Positions 42,660-51,394 of a stretch of DNA of 64,000 nucleotides are shown piece after piece; within the stretch, counting starts at the first letter, position 1, and each line of letters opens with the position of its first letter. The stretch lies in NCBI GenBank assembly GCA_964528155.1, contig CAZGRL010000003.1:1-64000 (forward strand). Reading direction: 5' to 3'. The translations under genes and the position numbers were made by a program. Source of the stretch: G001797105 sp964528155 (GTDB lineage: Bacteria > Chloroflexota > Anaerolineae > Anaerolineales > E44-bin32). The notes beneath the pieces are model-generated. The model saw only the letters and a list, made by a program, of their open reading frames with translations, was not told the DNA's origin and did no database searches.

Positions 42660-44126
42660 CTACTTCAGGCCCACCCCGCCGATGAGCTCTCCAAGTCGTT
42701 CAACGCTGACCTCCCCCGAGTCGAGAGGCTCCGACACCTTGCCGGCAAAGAAGACCAGAATGCGATCGCTGTAGTGAAGCACTTCTTCGAGATCCGAGGA
42801 GACAAAAATCACCGCTGTACCTTCCAGACAGCGCTCCTTCAGCTTACGCCATGTGAAGATCGCTGATTCCATATCCAGGCCGCGCGTCGGCTGCTCCAGA
42901 AGAAGGAGTTTTAGCCCGGAACGCAGCAGGGCCAGCAACGCCCGCTGCTGGTTCCCACCCGAGAGAGCTTCAACCGGAGACCCCGGCTCACCGCGGATGT
43001 TGAACTCATTGATCCCTGCCCGCGCTCTGGCTCGACCTTCCTCCCAATCGACGAACATCCCCCTTGAGGCCTGTGTCAGGATGAAATGTTCGGTCAGCGT
43101 CATACCCGGGACAAGGCCTTCTTCGAGCCGCGCCGCCGGCATGTAGCCGCATCCCCGCGCCTTGAAAGCATGGTAGCGCCGTCCGGTCATGTCTTGCCCA
43201 TCGAGCAGCACCCTGCCGGCGACGGGGCGCACCAGTCCGGCACAACACTCCAGAAAAAGACGCTGACCACTACCCTCCATTCCCGCCAGCCCGATCACCT
43301 CACCCGCGCGGACGGACAATTCGATATCCTGAATCTGAAGTCTGGGATCCTCCATTGAAACGGTATGAAGTTCCAGCACCACGCGGTCTTCGTAGGTCGG
43401 CTTCTTCGGGGCCAGCGCGACCTCCCTGCCAAACATCATTTCCACCAGTGTGGACGTCTTGTATGGCGCCTCCGTCTCGCCCACCAGCTTGCCCTCCCGC
43501 AAGACGGCGACGCGATGGCACAGTTCTTCGACCTCTTCCAACTTATGAGAAACGAAAATGACAGTACGACCTTCTTCGGCCAACCGTTGAAGCGTCTTGA
43601 ACAACTTCTCACGCTGAGGTGCGCTGATCCCCGTGGTTGGCTCGTCGAGGATCATGACCTGCACACCCAGCCATAGCATTCGCAGGATCTCAAGTTGCTG
43701 GCGCTCACCTACGGTAAGAGTGTCCACGTAAGCATTTGGATCCAGTGAGAAACCAAACTGCTCACCCAGCTGGCGCAACGCGCGGCGCGCGGTCCTCCGT
43801 CGCGGCAGCAGGGCCGAATCACTGCCGATTAGGAAATTGTCGATGACTCTCATGGGGGGGAAATCAAGCGGGTCCTGATGCAGCATGCCGACGCCATAGG
43901 CAATGGCGTCCGCCGGGGACTTCATGCTCACCGCTGTTCCGTCAAGTATGATTTGGCCGCTGTCCGGTTCAATGAACCCGGAGAGTACCTTCATCAACGT
44001 GCTCTTGCCCGCGCCGTTTTCTCCAAGGAGGCCCTGGATCGTTCCAGACGGGATGTCGAGCGTGATCCCGGCATTGGCGTGCACGGGGCCGAAGTACTTG
44101 TGGATTTCTTTGAGCTCCACCTTCAT
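42660..44126 (-). CDS. BMP-type ABC transporter ATPase with two nucleotide-binding domains (NupO-like)
   Basis: 488 residues with two ABC domains. The first has Walker A GLLGENGAGKSTLMKVL, a signature-like LTVGERQQLEIL and Walker B VMILDEPTTGIS. The second has a degenerate Walker A (GLAGMEGSGQRLFLEC) and signature LSGGNQQRALLALL, as in sugar and nucleoside importers of this type. It powers import through the two permeases. Located between the lipoprotein and permease genes. Confidence 0.94.
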   Translation of the reverse strand: MKVELKEIHKYFGPVHANAGITLDIPSGTIQGLLGENGAGKSTLMKVLSGFIEPDSGQIILDGTAVSMKSPADAIAYGVGMLHQDPLDFPPMRVIDNFLIGSDSALLPRRRTARRALRQLGEQFGFSLDPNAYVDTLTVGERQQLEILRMLWLGVQVMILDEPTTGISAPQREKLFKTLQRLAEEGRTVIFVSHKLEEVEELCHRVAVLREGKLVGETEAPYKTSTLVEMMFGREVALAPKKPTYEDRVVLELHTVSMEDPRLQIQDIELSVRAGEVIGLAGMEGSGQRLFLECCAGLVRPVAGRVLLDGQDMTGRRYHAFKARGCGYMPAARLEEGLVPGMTLTEHFILTQASRGMFVDWEEGRARARAGINEFNIRGEPGSPVEALSGGNQQRALLALLRSGLKLLLLEQPTRGLDMESAIFTWRKLKERCLEGTAVIFVSSDLEEVLHYSDRILVFFAGKVSEPLDSGEVSVERLGELIGGVGLK

Positions 44127-44196
44127 GATGGGTCCCGTTTGAACAGGGGGTGGCCGGCGCGCAGCCGGCCCACCCCCTCACGGATCACACTTTCGG

Positions 44197-45486
44197 CTAC
44201 TGCGACGGAACGCTCTGGCCCTCCATGCCCTCGAGAAGCTGAGGCAGGTACCAAACTTGCTGGTCGGTGGCCGTTTCACCATCCTGAAGATAGGCGGTGC
44301 CGTCCTGCAGATTGATCGGGCCGGTCCACAGATCCAGGCCGGACCCCAGTTCGCCGATGAACGTGTCCACGGTGGACGAGGCATCAGCGCTCAAACCCTG
44401 GCCCTTGGCGAATCCGACTGCCGAGGTGTCCGGGTTGTTGATGTCCGACCAATCCGGCGGGTTCCAGGCGAACTCCGATTGGAACGTGCCGTCCTGGACC
44501 GAATTGATGATCTTCAGGTAGCTTGGCCCCCAGTTGAAGTACGGCACGCCCAGACACACACTGGGTGCTTCGGCGCAGCCGTCCTTGTAGTCGTAGGAGA
44601 CCGCCCATACCTGCTGGCCTTGGCCGGCATACTTGTTGGCCTCCGCCAGCGCCTCGGTGGTGTCAATGCCTGACACAACCACGTCGTAGCCGCTGTTGAA
44701 GAAATCATCCGCCACCTGAGTGGGGTCGGAGGTCACACCAGGGATGTTGAACCAGAACCCAATCCAGGTCACCTTGAATTGCAGATCGGCGGCATCCTTA
44801 TTCAGGTAGTTGGTCCAGCAGTACTTCGCACCCAGATAGACCGAGGAGGCCAGGCGACGGGTCTCGTCGTTGATCAATGGACCCAGATAGCCGATCTGGC
44901 CCGTCTGCGTCGTCAGGGCAGCCGCACAGCCGGCGATCATCTTGCCGTAAATCATCTTGCCCATCGTGTTGGTCATGTTCGGGAGGCCCTGGTAGTCCTT
45001 CCCGTCCGTCCATGCCTGATCGCCGGAGGCCATGATCACCGGGACGTCGGGGTGATTCTGGGCGAACTCGTTGGCGCTGTCCTTCATGTCATCCGAACTG
45101 AAGTCGATAATCGTAGCGCCCTGAGACAGCAGGCTTTCAGCCAGTTGGGCCGGCGTCGTGCCGGGACGGTCAGCCGAGTTCGCTTTGTCGATGTATACGA
45201 ACTCGAAGCCTGGCAGATTGTCGGCGACATATTGGGCACCGTCATAGTGCGCCTGGCTCCAGCCATGGTCGTTGTAAGGCCCGACCAGTAACAAACCAAG
45301 GACCGGCGGGGCCATCGTCGGTGCTTCGGTCGCCGGGGCTTCGGTCGCGGCAGCCGGTGGCTGCGTGGGCGCGGGAGCCTGGGTCGGTGGCGCTTGGGTC
45401 GGCGTCGCCGCCGGAGCGCAGGCCGCCGCAAGCATCACCACGACGGCCGCCACAGCCAGCATGCGCCACATCTTGTTTTCGGGCAT
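44197..45486 (-). CDS. BMP-family substrate-binding lipoprotein
   Basis: 429 residues from the ATG at 45486, which has GGAGGAG six bases upstream; an in-frame ATG five codons earlier overlaps that site and is less likely. An N-terminal signal with a lipobox-like MLAAAC is followed by a Pro/Thr/Ala-rich linker (to about residue 60). The BMP (PnrA/Med-type) domain follows, with LLLVGPYNDHGWSQAHYDG. It is anchored outside the membrane and delivers purine nucleosides or bases to the permeases. The 100-base gap after carbamate kinase holds a direct repeat GGATCGGATC about 40 bases apart. Confidence 0.92.
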   Translation of the reverse strand: MPENKMWRMLAVAAVVVMLAAACAPAATPTQAPPTQAPAPTQPPAAATEAPATEAPTMAPPVLGLLLVGPYNDHGWSQAHYDGAQYVADNLPGFEFVYIDKANSADRPGTTPAQLAESLLSQGATIIDFSSDDMKDSANEFAQNHPDVPVIMASGDQAWTDGKDYQGLPNMTNTMGKMIYGKMIAGCAAALTTQTGQIGYLGPLINDETRRLASSVYLGAKYCWTNYLNKDAADLQFKVTWIGFWFNIPGVTSDPTQVADDFFNSGYDVVVSGIDTTEALAEANKYAGQGQQVWAVSYDYKDGCAEAPSVCLGVPYFNWGPSYLKIINSVQDGTFQSEFAWNPPDWSDINNPDTSAVGFAKGQGLSADASSTVDTFIGELGSGLDLWTGPINLQDGTAYLQDGETATDQQVWYLPQLLEGMEGQSVPSQ

Positions 45487-45586
45487 TTCTAACTCCTCCA
45501 TTAGTTTTCATTCATGATCATTATTCGGCTCAGGGATCGGATCTCTACGGAGTGACCCACCTCCTTTCAGGATCGGATCAGGATGG

Positions 45587-46543
45587 TCAAGGGAGGATCC
45601 ACGTTCCAGTCTCGCCGGCCAATGCCCGGCCGATGTTCTGCGGATCGGTGATCAGGGCCTCACGGCCGCCCCGCTCCAAGTACCCGATGATCGCCCGGAC
45701 CTTGGGCTCCATCGATCCTTTGGCGAAGTGACCTTCGGCCAGATACTGCCTGGCTTCCGCCAGCGTCATCCGGTCCAGCCATCGTTGATCCGGCTTATTG
45801 TAGTTTAGAGCCACCTTTTCGACTGCCGTGGTGATCAGGAACAAGTCGGCTTGAATGCTGGTGGCCATCAGCGCCGCGCCGAAGTCTTTGTCAATAACGG
45901 CCTCGACACCCACCAGGCCCCCGCTTTCGTCCTCAACTACAGGGATACCCCCGCCGCCGTTACTGATGACAACGAAACCGGATCGGATGAGGGTCTCGAT
46001 CGCGTCTCGCTCTACGATCCGCTTCGGTAGCGGCGACGGGACGACCCTGCGCCAGCCCCGTCCGGCGTCTTCAACCACGGCCCAGCCGTCAGCCTGGCGG
46101 TGCTGGGAGGCCGTGGGCTCGTCCATGAAGGATCCGATCGGTTTACTCGGACTCTTGAAAGCCGGATCATCGCGATCGACCAGCGCCTGCGTGATAACCG
46201 TGGCGGCCTGCCTTTCCAGGCCGCGCTTGTGGAACTCGTTGTAAAGCGCCTGCTGAAACATGTACCCGATCGCACCTTGCGTGTCGGCGCCGCAATAGTC
46301 GAGTGGAACCGGATGCAGTTCGTGGATCGCCAGCTCGGTGCGGCGCAAGATGAACCCCACCTGCGGCCCGTTGCCGTGCGTGATGACGACGTTCCACCCG
46401 GCCTCGATCATATCGGTGATCCGGGCCATCGACTCGACAGCCGCGGCGTACTGATCCGGCACGGTCCGATGGGCCTTGTCTTTGATCAGTGAATTGCCGC
46501 CCACGGCGACGACAGCGATCTTGCCTCCATTGGCATGACTCAT
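45587..46543 (-). CDS. arcC: Carbamate kinase
   Basis: 318 residues with IAVVAVGGNSLIKD, VITHGNGPQVGFILRR and PLDYCGADTQGAIGYMFQQAL, all typical of the amino-acid kinase fold in carbamate kinases. It makes ATP and carbamate from carbamoyl phosphate and ADP. In E. coli the purine-linked paralogue is yqeA. It lies 16 bases after the first transcarbamylase gene, so substrate-level phosphorylation from carbamoyl phosphate is the likely output of this operon. Confidence 0.95.
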   Translation of the reverse strand: MSHANGGKIAVVAVGGNSLIKDKAHRTVPDQYAAAVESMARITDMIEAGWNVVITHGNGPQVGFILRRTELAIHELHPVPLDYCGADTQGAIGYMFQQALYNEFHKRGLERQAATVITQALVDRDDPAFKSPSKPIGSFMDEPTASQHRQADGWAVVEDAGRGWRRVVPSPLPKRIVERDAIETLIRSGFVVISNGGGGIPVVEDESGGLVGVEAVIDKDFGAALMATSIQADLFLITTAVEKVALNYNKPDQRWLDRMTLAEARQYLAEGHFAKGSMEPKVRAIIGYLERGGREALITDPQNIGRALAGETGTWILP

Positions 46544-46559
46544 TGACTCGGTCTCCTGC

Positions 46560-47540
46560 TCAGCGCATGGTCAGGGCCATGACGGCCTTCTGCACATGCA
46601 TCCGGTTTTCCGCCTCATCGTAGACGACGCTCTGCGGGCCGTCGATCACCGCATTCGACACCTCGACCTCACGATCGGCCGGCAGAGGGTGCATGTAGAT
46701 GGCGTCCGGTTTGGCCAGAGCCATCTTCCGTTCATCGGTGATCCAGGATTCGTACTTCTTGATGATCCGAGCTCCCTCATCTTGATCCGTCGTCGTCAGC
46801 AGGGCCCCCCACGACTTGGCGTAAACGATGTCCGCATCCTTGAAGCCGGCCTCCATGTCGTCGACGACCTCGAACCCTGCGCCGAACTTGGCCGCCTGGC
46901 GCCGGGCCTCTTCCATGACCCCGGGCATCAACTTGAATTCGGGGGGATGGGCCAGCACAACGTCCAGCCCGAAGCGCGGCATTTGCAGGATGAGCGACTG
47001 GGGCACAGAGATCGGCTTCTGATATGAAGCGGCATAGGCCCACGACACAACCATCTTCTTCCGCCTCAAGTCGCGTCCCTTCTTCTCGACGATCGTCAGC
47101 AAGTCAGCCAGGATCTGGAAGGGGTGATAGATCTCGCATTGCATGTTCAGAACGGGCACCCGGCTGTGCCGGGCGACATCGTTCAGGTATTGGTTCCCCA
47201 CTCCCCAATCGACATGTCGAATGGCGATCCCGTCGAAGTAGCGGCCGAAGATCTCGCCGATCTCTTTGGGCGTGTCTCCATGGGCGATCTGAGTGGTTTT
47301 CGCCTCGATGAACGCAGCATGCCCGCCGAGCTGGGCCATCCCCGCTTCGAAAGACCCGCGTGTGCGCGTGCTGCTGAAGAAGAACAGCATCGCCAGGACT
47401 TTGTCTCGCAGGTAGGGATGCGGTTCTCCCAGCGCCCGCTTGTGCTTGAGATCGAGGGCGACATCCAGAACAGTCTCAACCTCTTCCCGGCTGAAATCCA
47501 GGTCGCCGATTAGATCTCGCCCGCGTAAGTCGGTCTGCAT
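46560..47540 (-). CDS. Ornithine-carbamoyltransferase-like enzyme, YgeW-type candidate
   Basis: 326 residues of the transcarbamylase family. The carbamoyl-phosphate motif is SSTRTRGSF (STRTR at 57-61), the second motif is IYHPFQILADLL (139-148), and the C-terminal loop reads MHPLPADREVEVSNAV. The 80s region AKTTQIAHGDTPKEI lacks the Lys of aspartate carbamoyltransferase. HPLPAD differs from the HCLPA of ornithine and HPLPR of aspartate enzymes. It most resembles the YgeW/unknown-substrate group. Beside carbamate kinase the catabolic direction (ureido compound plus phosphate to amine plus carbamoyl phosphate) is likely. The substrate is not known. Confidence 0.85.
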   Translation of the reverse strand: MQTDLRGRDLIGDLDFSREEVETVLDVALDLKHKRALGEPHPYLRDKVLAMLFFFSSTRTRGSFEAGMAQLGGHAAFIEAKTTQIAHGDTPKEIGEIFGRYFDGIAIRHVDWGVGNQYLNDVARHSRVPVLNMQCEIYHPFQILADLLTIVEKKGRDLRRKKMVVSWAYAASYQKPISVPQSLILQMPRFGLDVVLAHPPEFKLMPGVMEEARRQAAKFGAGFEVVDDMEAGFKDADIVYAKSWGALLTTTDQDEGARIIKKYESWITDERKMALAKPDAIYMHPLPADREVEVSNAVIDGPQSVVYDEAENRMHVQKAVMALTMR

Positions 47541-47555
47541 CTGTCCTCCACGTTT

Positions 47556-47752
47556 AGCTGTCAGGCTTCAGCACTCAGCTTTCGGCCCTCAGCATTCAGC
47601 TCTCAGCTTTCTGTTGTCAATTCGAGTGTTCGGTCTCCGGTCTCTTTGGTCGCAAACTTCAAGGCAGTCCCCCAATACTCTTAGCTTGTTGCTTATTGCT
47701 CATTGCTGATAGCTGTCAGCTATTAGCTGTCAGCTTTCAGTTGTCAGCTATC
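47556..47752. repeat. Heptamer tandem array AGCTNTC between the two transcarbamylase genes
   Basis: Nine consecutive 7-base units at 47556-47618 (AGCTGTC, AGGCTTC, AGCACTC, AGCTTTC and so on) and ten at 47683-47752 (AGCTTGT, TGCTTAT ... AGCTGTC, AGCTTTC, AGCTATC). They fill most of the 207-base gap, with an unrepeated middle part. The second block runs into the stop codon of the downstream-numbered gene (47748-47750). On the minus strand the units read GANAGCT. No hairpin-forming pairing or promoter is apparent. Confidence 0.85.
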
Positions 47753-48701
47753 CCTCCATCTTCCCCAGCACGAGCGCCAGAAGCGCCATCCGCATCACGA
47801 CGCCGTTGAAGGCCTCGGCCCAGTAGCGCGCATGGCGGGTGTAATCGACCTCCTCCAGCAACTCGTCCATCCTGGGCAGCGAGTGAAGGATGAGCGAGTC
47901 GGGCTTGGCTTTGCGCATCAGGGCCTTGGTGACCTGATAGTTTGCCGGCGTCATGCCCACATCGCCCTTGCGCTCATCGCGCGACTTGGTGTAGTCCGGC
48001 TGAACGACAGGCTCCATGTACAGAACGTCGGCCTCGGCGATGGCCTGATCGACGTGTTCGATCTCGCGGTAGCGCAGGTTGAGATCATCCAGTTCCTTCT
48101 TAAACTCGTCCGTCAGGGACATCTCGGGCGGAGAAACATACCTGGCCTGGATGTCGAACTGCGACATGGCGTAGCTGATCGAATGCATCGTCCGCATGCG
48201 CATGTCGCCGATGAGCAGGAAGGTCAAACCGTCCAGGCGACCCTTCTCCTTGAGGATGGTGTACATATCCGTCAAGACCTGGGTCGGATGCTCGCCCCAT
48301 CCGTCGCCGCAGTTGATCACCGGCACGCTCGACCAGCGCGCCGCCTCAGCCGGTGCCCCCTGCTGGAAGTGACGCATGGCGATGACGTCGCCGTAGTACT
48401 CCAGCATGTGCACGGTGTCCTTGATCGACTCCTGGTAGAAGTCGCCGGCCCGGGTCATTTTGGCATCCGAGAAACCCGTCACATGGCCGCCCAGCCGATG
48501 CATTGCCGCCTCGGTCGCCAGGCGCGTCCGGGTAGATGGCTGGTAGAAAGCCGTCACCAGCGTTTTGCTGGTCAACATGTCCGTATTGCGACGGTCGCGC
48601 GCGAACGGAGCGAGCTCATCCGCCACCTGGAAAACCCTGAAGAACTCCTCTCGTTCGAATCCTTTGAGCGACAAGATGTCACGCCCTGCGAAACTTCTCA
48701 T
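47748..48701 (-). CDS. Aspartate-carbamoyltransferase-like enzyme with altered substrate loop
   Basis: 317 residues. The carbamoyl-phosphate motif is YQPSTRTRLATE (STRTR at 56-60), the second motif is EHPTQVLTDMY (HPTQ 138-141), and the C-terminal loop is LHSLPRMDEL, as in aspartate carbamoyltransferase. The 80s loop, however, reads AGDFYQESIKDT (85-96) where PyrB has Ser and Lys in a KKGET motif, so the residues that bind aspartate and carbamoyl phosphate are replaced. No PyrI gene is nearby. Given carbamate kinase, a catabolic enzyme for another ureido acid is more likely than pyrimidine synthesis. Confidence 0.82.
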   Translation of the reverse strand: MRSFAGRDILSLKGFEREEFFRVFQVADELAPFARDRRNTDMLTSKTLVTAFYQPSTRTRLATEAAMHRLGGHVTGFSDAKMTRAGDFYQESIKDTVHMLEYYGDVIAMRHFQQGAPAEAARWSSVPVINCGDGWGEHPTQVLTDMYTILKEKGRLDGLTFLLIGDMRMRTMHSISYAMSQFDIQARYVSPPEMSLTDEFKKELDDLNLRYREIEHVDQAIAEADVLYMEPVVQPDYTKSRDERKGDVGMTPANYQVTKALMRKAKPDSLILHSLPRMDELLEEVDYTRHARYWAEAFNGVVMRMALLALVLGKMEG

Positions 48702-48792
48702 CTTTCTCTTTCTCCTTCATGGGATATGGAGTGTGTTTCTGTTCCAGCGCCGGATGATCGCCCGGCCTGATCGCGCCGCCACGCGCGTCGGA

Positions 48793-49545
48793 TCAACTGC
48801 GACGGCCCACTCGTCGAACGACATGGAAACGAAACGTGCCCGGCAGGAAGAAGCTGTGCGAGTGATCGATCACACCGCCGTCCTCGGCGTACAAGAAAGC
48901 CTCAAAGCGCAACAACACATCACCGCGTTGAACCTTCAGCTTACGACCCACGTCGGCCGACGCCGGCACAGCCGTGATCTCGGACCTTGAGAGTCCGAGG
49001 GCCGGTGTCCCTTGCTTCAGCAGTAGATCGAGCACTGAGCCGCGGAAGCCTTCCTCCAGAGCACTTTCCGAGACGACACCGTCAGGGACGACGTCTACCA
49101 GGTAGGCGACGGGCCGGCTATCGGCTTCGATGACCCGGGAGACATCGAGAACGATTGCCCCCGGAGACCCTCCGAACAGCTGTTGTTCCTCCGGGTCGGA
49201 TGCTCGGCGATTGATGGTCAGGTCTCCCATTTCGACCTCGAGACCAATACGCCCGGCCAGCGTCTCGATGCTCTCCAGCACTTCGAGCCCGGCATCGATG
49301 ATCGGCAGTGGCCGGGCCACAACCGTCCCCACACCCTGGCGGCGAATGATCACGCCGCGCTCCTCGAAGGCACGCATCGCCTCGCGCAGCGTGGCGCGCG
49401 AGACGCCGAGCTCACGCGATAATGCTGGCTCCGATGGCAGGAACGTGCCCGGTGAAGTATGAGCCAGGATGTTCTCCAGGGCCTCAGCCGTGCGCTGGTA
49501 CAACGGGCTACCCTTTTCAGATCGCTCCCGTCGCGTCTGCCTCAT
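48793..49545 (-). CDS. GntR/HutC-family regulator with UTRA sensor domain
   Basis: 250 residues. The N-terminal winged helix (LYQRTAEALENILAH, LPSEPALSRELGVSRATLREAMR, RRQGVGTVV) binds DNA. The C-terminal UTRA domain, about residues 90-245, normally binds a small molecule. It is encoded inside the operon between adenine deaminase (16 bases) and the aspartate-carbamoyltransferase-like gene, so it likely controls the purine operon. A palindrome TTGTCAGACAA directly upstream of the operon promoter is a candidate site. The effector is probably a purine or purine-derived acid (inference). Confidence 0.93.
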   Translation of the reverse strand: MRQTRRERSEKGSPLYQRTAEALENILAHTSPGTFLPSEPALSRELGVSRATLREAMRAFEERGVIIRRQGVGTVVARPLPIIDAGLEVLESIETLAGRIGLEVEMGDLTINRRASDPEEQQLFGGSPGAIVLDVSRVIEADSRPVAYLVDVVPDGVVSESALEEGFRGSVLDLLLKQGTPALGLSRSEITAVPASADVGRKLKVQRGDVLLRFEAFLYAEDGGVIDHSHSFFLPGTFRFHVVRRVGRRS

Positions 49546-49561
49546 GCCGAATTCCTTCTGC

Positions 49562-51364
49562 TCATCCCAGGCTTTCTTCGAGAGGCACGATCGAATGCTG
49601 TGTGACGTCCACCAGGCCCTTGTCCGAGATGCGCAACTCCGGGATCACCACCAAAGCCAGCAGACTGAGTTGCATGTTGGCGTTGTTCAACTCGCAGCCG
49701 CAATCTCGCAGGCCCGCCAGGATGCCCTCAGCCTTGTCGGCGACGACATCCGCTCGCTCGTCCGACATCAATCCGGCGATCGGAAGCTCGAGCAGGGCCT
49801 CAACCCTCCCTTCGCGCACCACGATCTGCCCGCCACCGACTCTGGCCAATTCATTGGCCGCCATGGCCATTGAGGCTTCGTCCGTCCCGACCACGAGCAT
49901 GTGATGTGAGTCGTGCGCGACGGTCGAGCCGGCGGCACACGGAACCTTCAGGCCAAAACCCTGGACAAAGCCCAATTGGATCGTCCCATTGCCTCGGTGC
50001 CTCTCGACAAGAGCCACCTTCGCCAGATCTCGGCTTGTGTCCGCTTTGAGCTCGCCGCAGTTCGGTTTGAGATCCATCTGGATGTGCCGCGTCGGGGCCT
50101 GGTTCTCAATGATTCCGATCACATTCGCTCGTACGGCATCCGAATCGGAAGCGTGGATCACGAAGTCGGACGGCTCCAGGGGCCGCTTGAGGTGCACCGA
50201 ATCCTTGACGTCCGCTGGGAACTCGAAGTCAGGCAACTCGATTTTCAGGCGGCCGGCCTCGGCGGCGAGCACGCCGCGAGCGATGACTTGCTCCGCTCGG
50301 AGGTTCGCCAAGTCGCTCACCAGGAGAATGTCGGCCCAACGCCCGGGCGCGATCTGTCCGACCTCGTCGGCGACCCCGAAGTGCTCTGCGGTGTTCAGCG
50401 TCGCCATCTGTATGGCCGTCATCGGCGTGATCCCTTGCTTGATGGCATGCCGAACCACACGGTCCATGTGACCGTCGTGCACCAGCGTCCCCGAGTGGCT
50501 GTCGTCAGTGACCAGCATGAAATGCCGCGAATCGAGACCGAGTTTCGTGATCGCCGGGGCTTGGGCGGCCACGTCGTACCAGGCCGATCCAAGACGCAGC
50601 ATCGCCTTCATACCCTGTCGGACGCGCGCCACGGCATCCTGCACACGCGTGCCTTCGTGGTCGTCGGCAGCCCCTCCGGCGGCGTATGCGTGGAACTCGA
50701 GCCCGAGATCCGGCGATGGATAGTGCCCACCAATGACTTTGCCGGCCGCTTCGGTCGCTGCCATTTCGGCCAGAACCTGGTCGTCGTCCTGAACCACCCC
50801 GTGGAAGTTCATCATCTCTCCCAGCCCGATCACACCGGGCCAGGCCAGCGCTTCGGCGATTTCAGCCGGACCGAGCACCGCTCCGGGTGTCTCGAGGCCC
50901 GGGCTCGAGGGCACACACGATGGCACCTCGACCCACACGTGGATCGGTTGGAGCACGGCCTCGTCGTGCATCAATCGCACGCCCCTCAAGCCGAAGACGT
51001 TGGCGATCTCGTGAGGGTCGATGAACATCCCAGTCGTCCCGTGGGGCAGGACAGCGCGGACGAACTCGGTCACAGTGACCATACCCGACTCGACGTGCAT
51101 ATGTCCGTCGAGCAGTCCCGGGACCAGATAGCGGCCGCCGGCTTCGATGACTTGTGTTCCCTCACCAATCGTGTGACTCGCGTCTTCTCCGACGTAGGCG
51201 ATCCGCCCTGCGCTCACGGCGACGTCCGTGTGCTCAATGATCTCGCCCGACTGCACACACACCCAACGACCATCGCGAATGACCAGATTGGCCGATTGAC
51301 GGCCCATGGCGACATCGATCAATCGGCGCCTCAACCCCTGTCGAGATTTCACGTCCATGGTCAC
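49562..51364 (-). CDS. ade: Adenine deaminase
   Basis: 600 residues of the amidohydrolase superfamily, Ade branch: PGLLDGHMHVESGM (metal motif), HGTTGMFIDPHEIANVFG, GLGEMMNFHGV, and ITDDSHS-like FMLVTDDSHSGTLVHDGHMD. A long C-terminal domain has VAHDSHHMLVVGTDEASMA. It turns adenine into hypoxanthine and ammonia and feeds the molybdenum hydroxylases. It lies 30 bases after the 8-oxoguanine deaminase gene and before the regulator. Confidence 0.95.
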   Translation of the reverse strand: MTMDVKSRQGLRRRLIDVAMGRQSANLVIRDGRWVCVQSGEIIEHTDVAVSAGRIAYVGEDASHTIGEGTQVIEAGGRYLVPGLLDGHMHVESGMVTVTEFVRAVLPHGTTGMFIDPHEIANVFGLRGVRLMHDEAVLQPIHVWVEVPSCVPSSPGLETPGAVLGPAEIAEALAWPGVIGLGEMMNFHGVVQDDDQVLAEMAATEAAGKVIGGHYPSPDLGLEFHAYAAGGAADDHEGTRVQDAVARVRQGMKAMLRLGSAWYDVAAQAPAITKLGLDSRHFMLVTDDSHSGTLVHDGHMDRVVRHAIKQGITPMTAIQMATLNTAEHFGVADEVGQIAPGRWADILLVSDLANLRAEQVIARGVLAAEAGRLKIELPDFEFPADVKDSVHLKRPLEPSDFVIHASDSDAVRANVIGIIENQAPTRHIQMDLKPNCGELKADTSRDLAKVALVERHRGNGTIQLGFVQGFGLKVPCAAGSTVAHDSHHMLVVGTDEASMAMAANELARVGGGQIVVREGRVEALLELPIAGLMSDERADVVADKAEGILAGLRDCGCELNNANMQLSLLALVVIPELRISDKGLVDVTQHSIVPLEESLG

Positions 51365-51394
51365 CTCAGCCCTTGCTTCTCCCGGGCCTTCATC

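Noticed and set aside
45556..45567. AAAGGAGGTGGG on the minus strand, a near-perfect Shine-Dalgarno sequence between carbamate kinase and the lipoprotein gene
   Set aside because: No start codon at suitable spacing opens a frame of useful length, so I do not call a leader peptide; the true lipoprotein site is GGAGGAG further down.
47556..47752. CRISPR array
   Set aside because: Units are 7 bases, degenerate and contiguous; there are no spacers and no cas genes.
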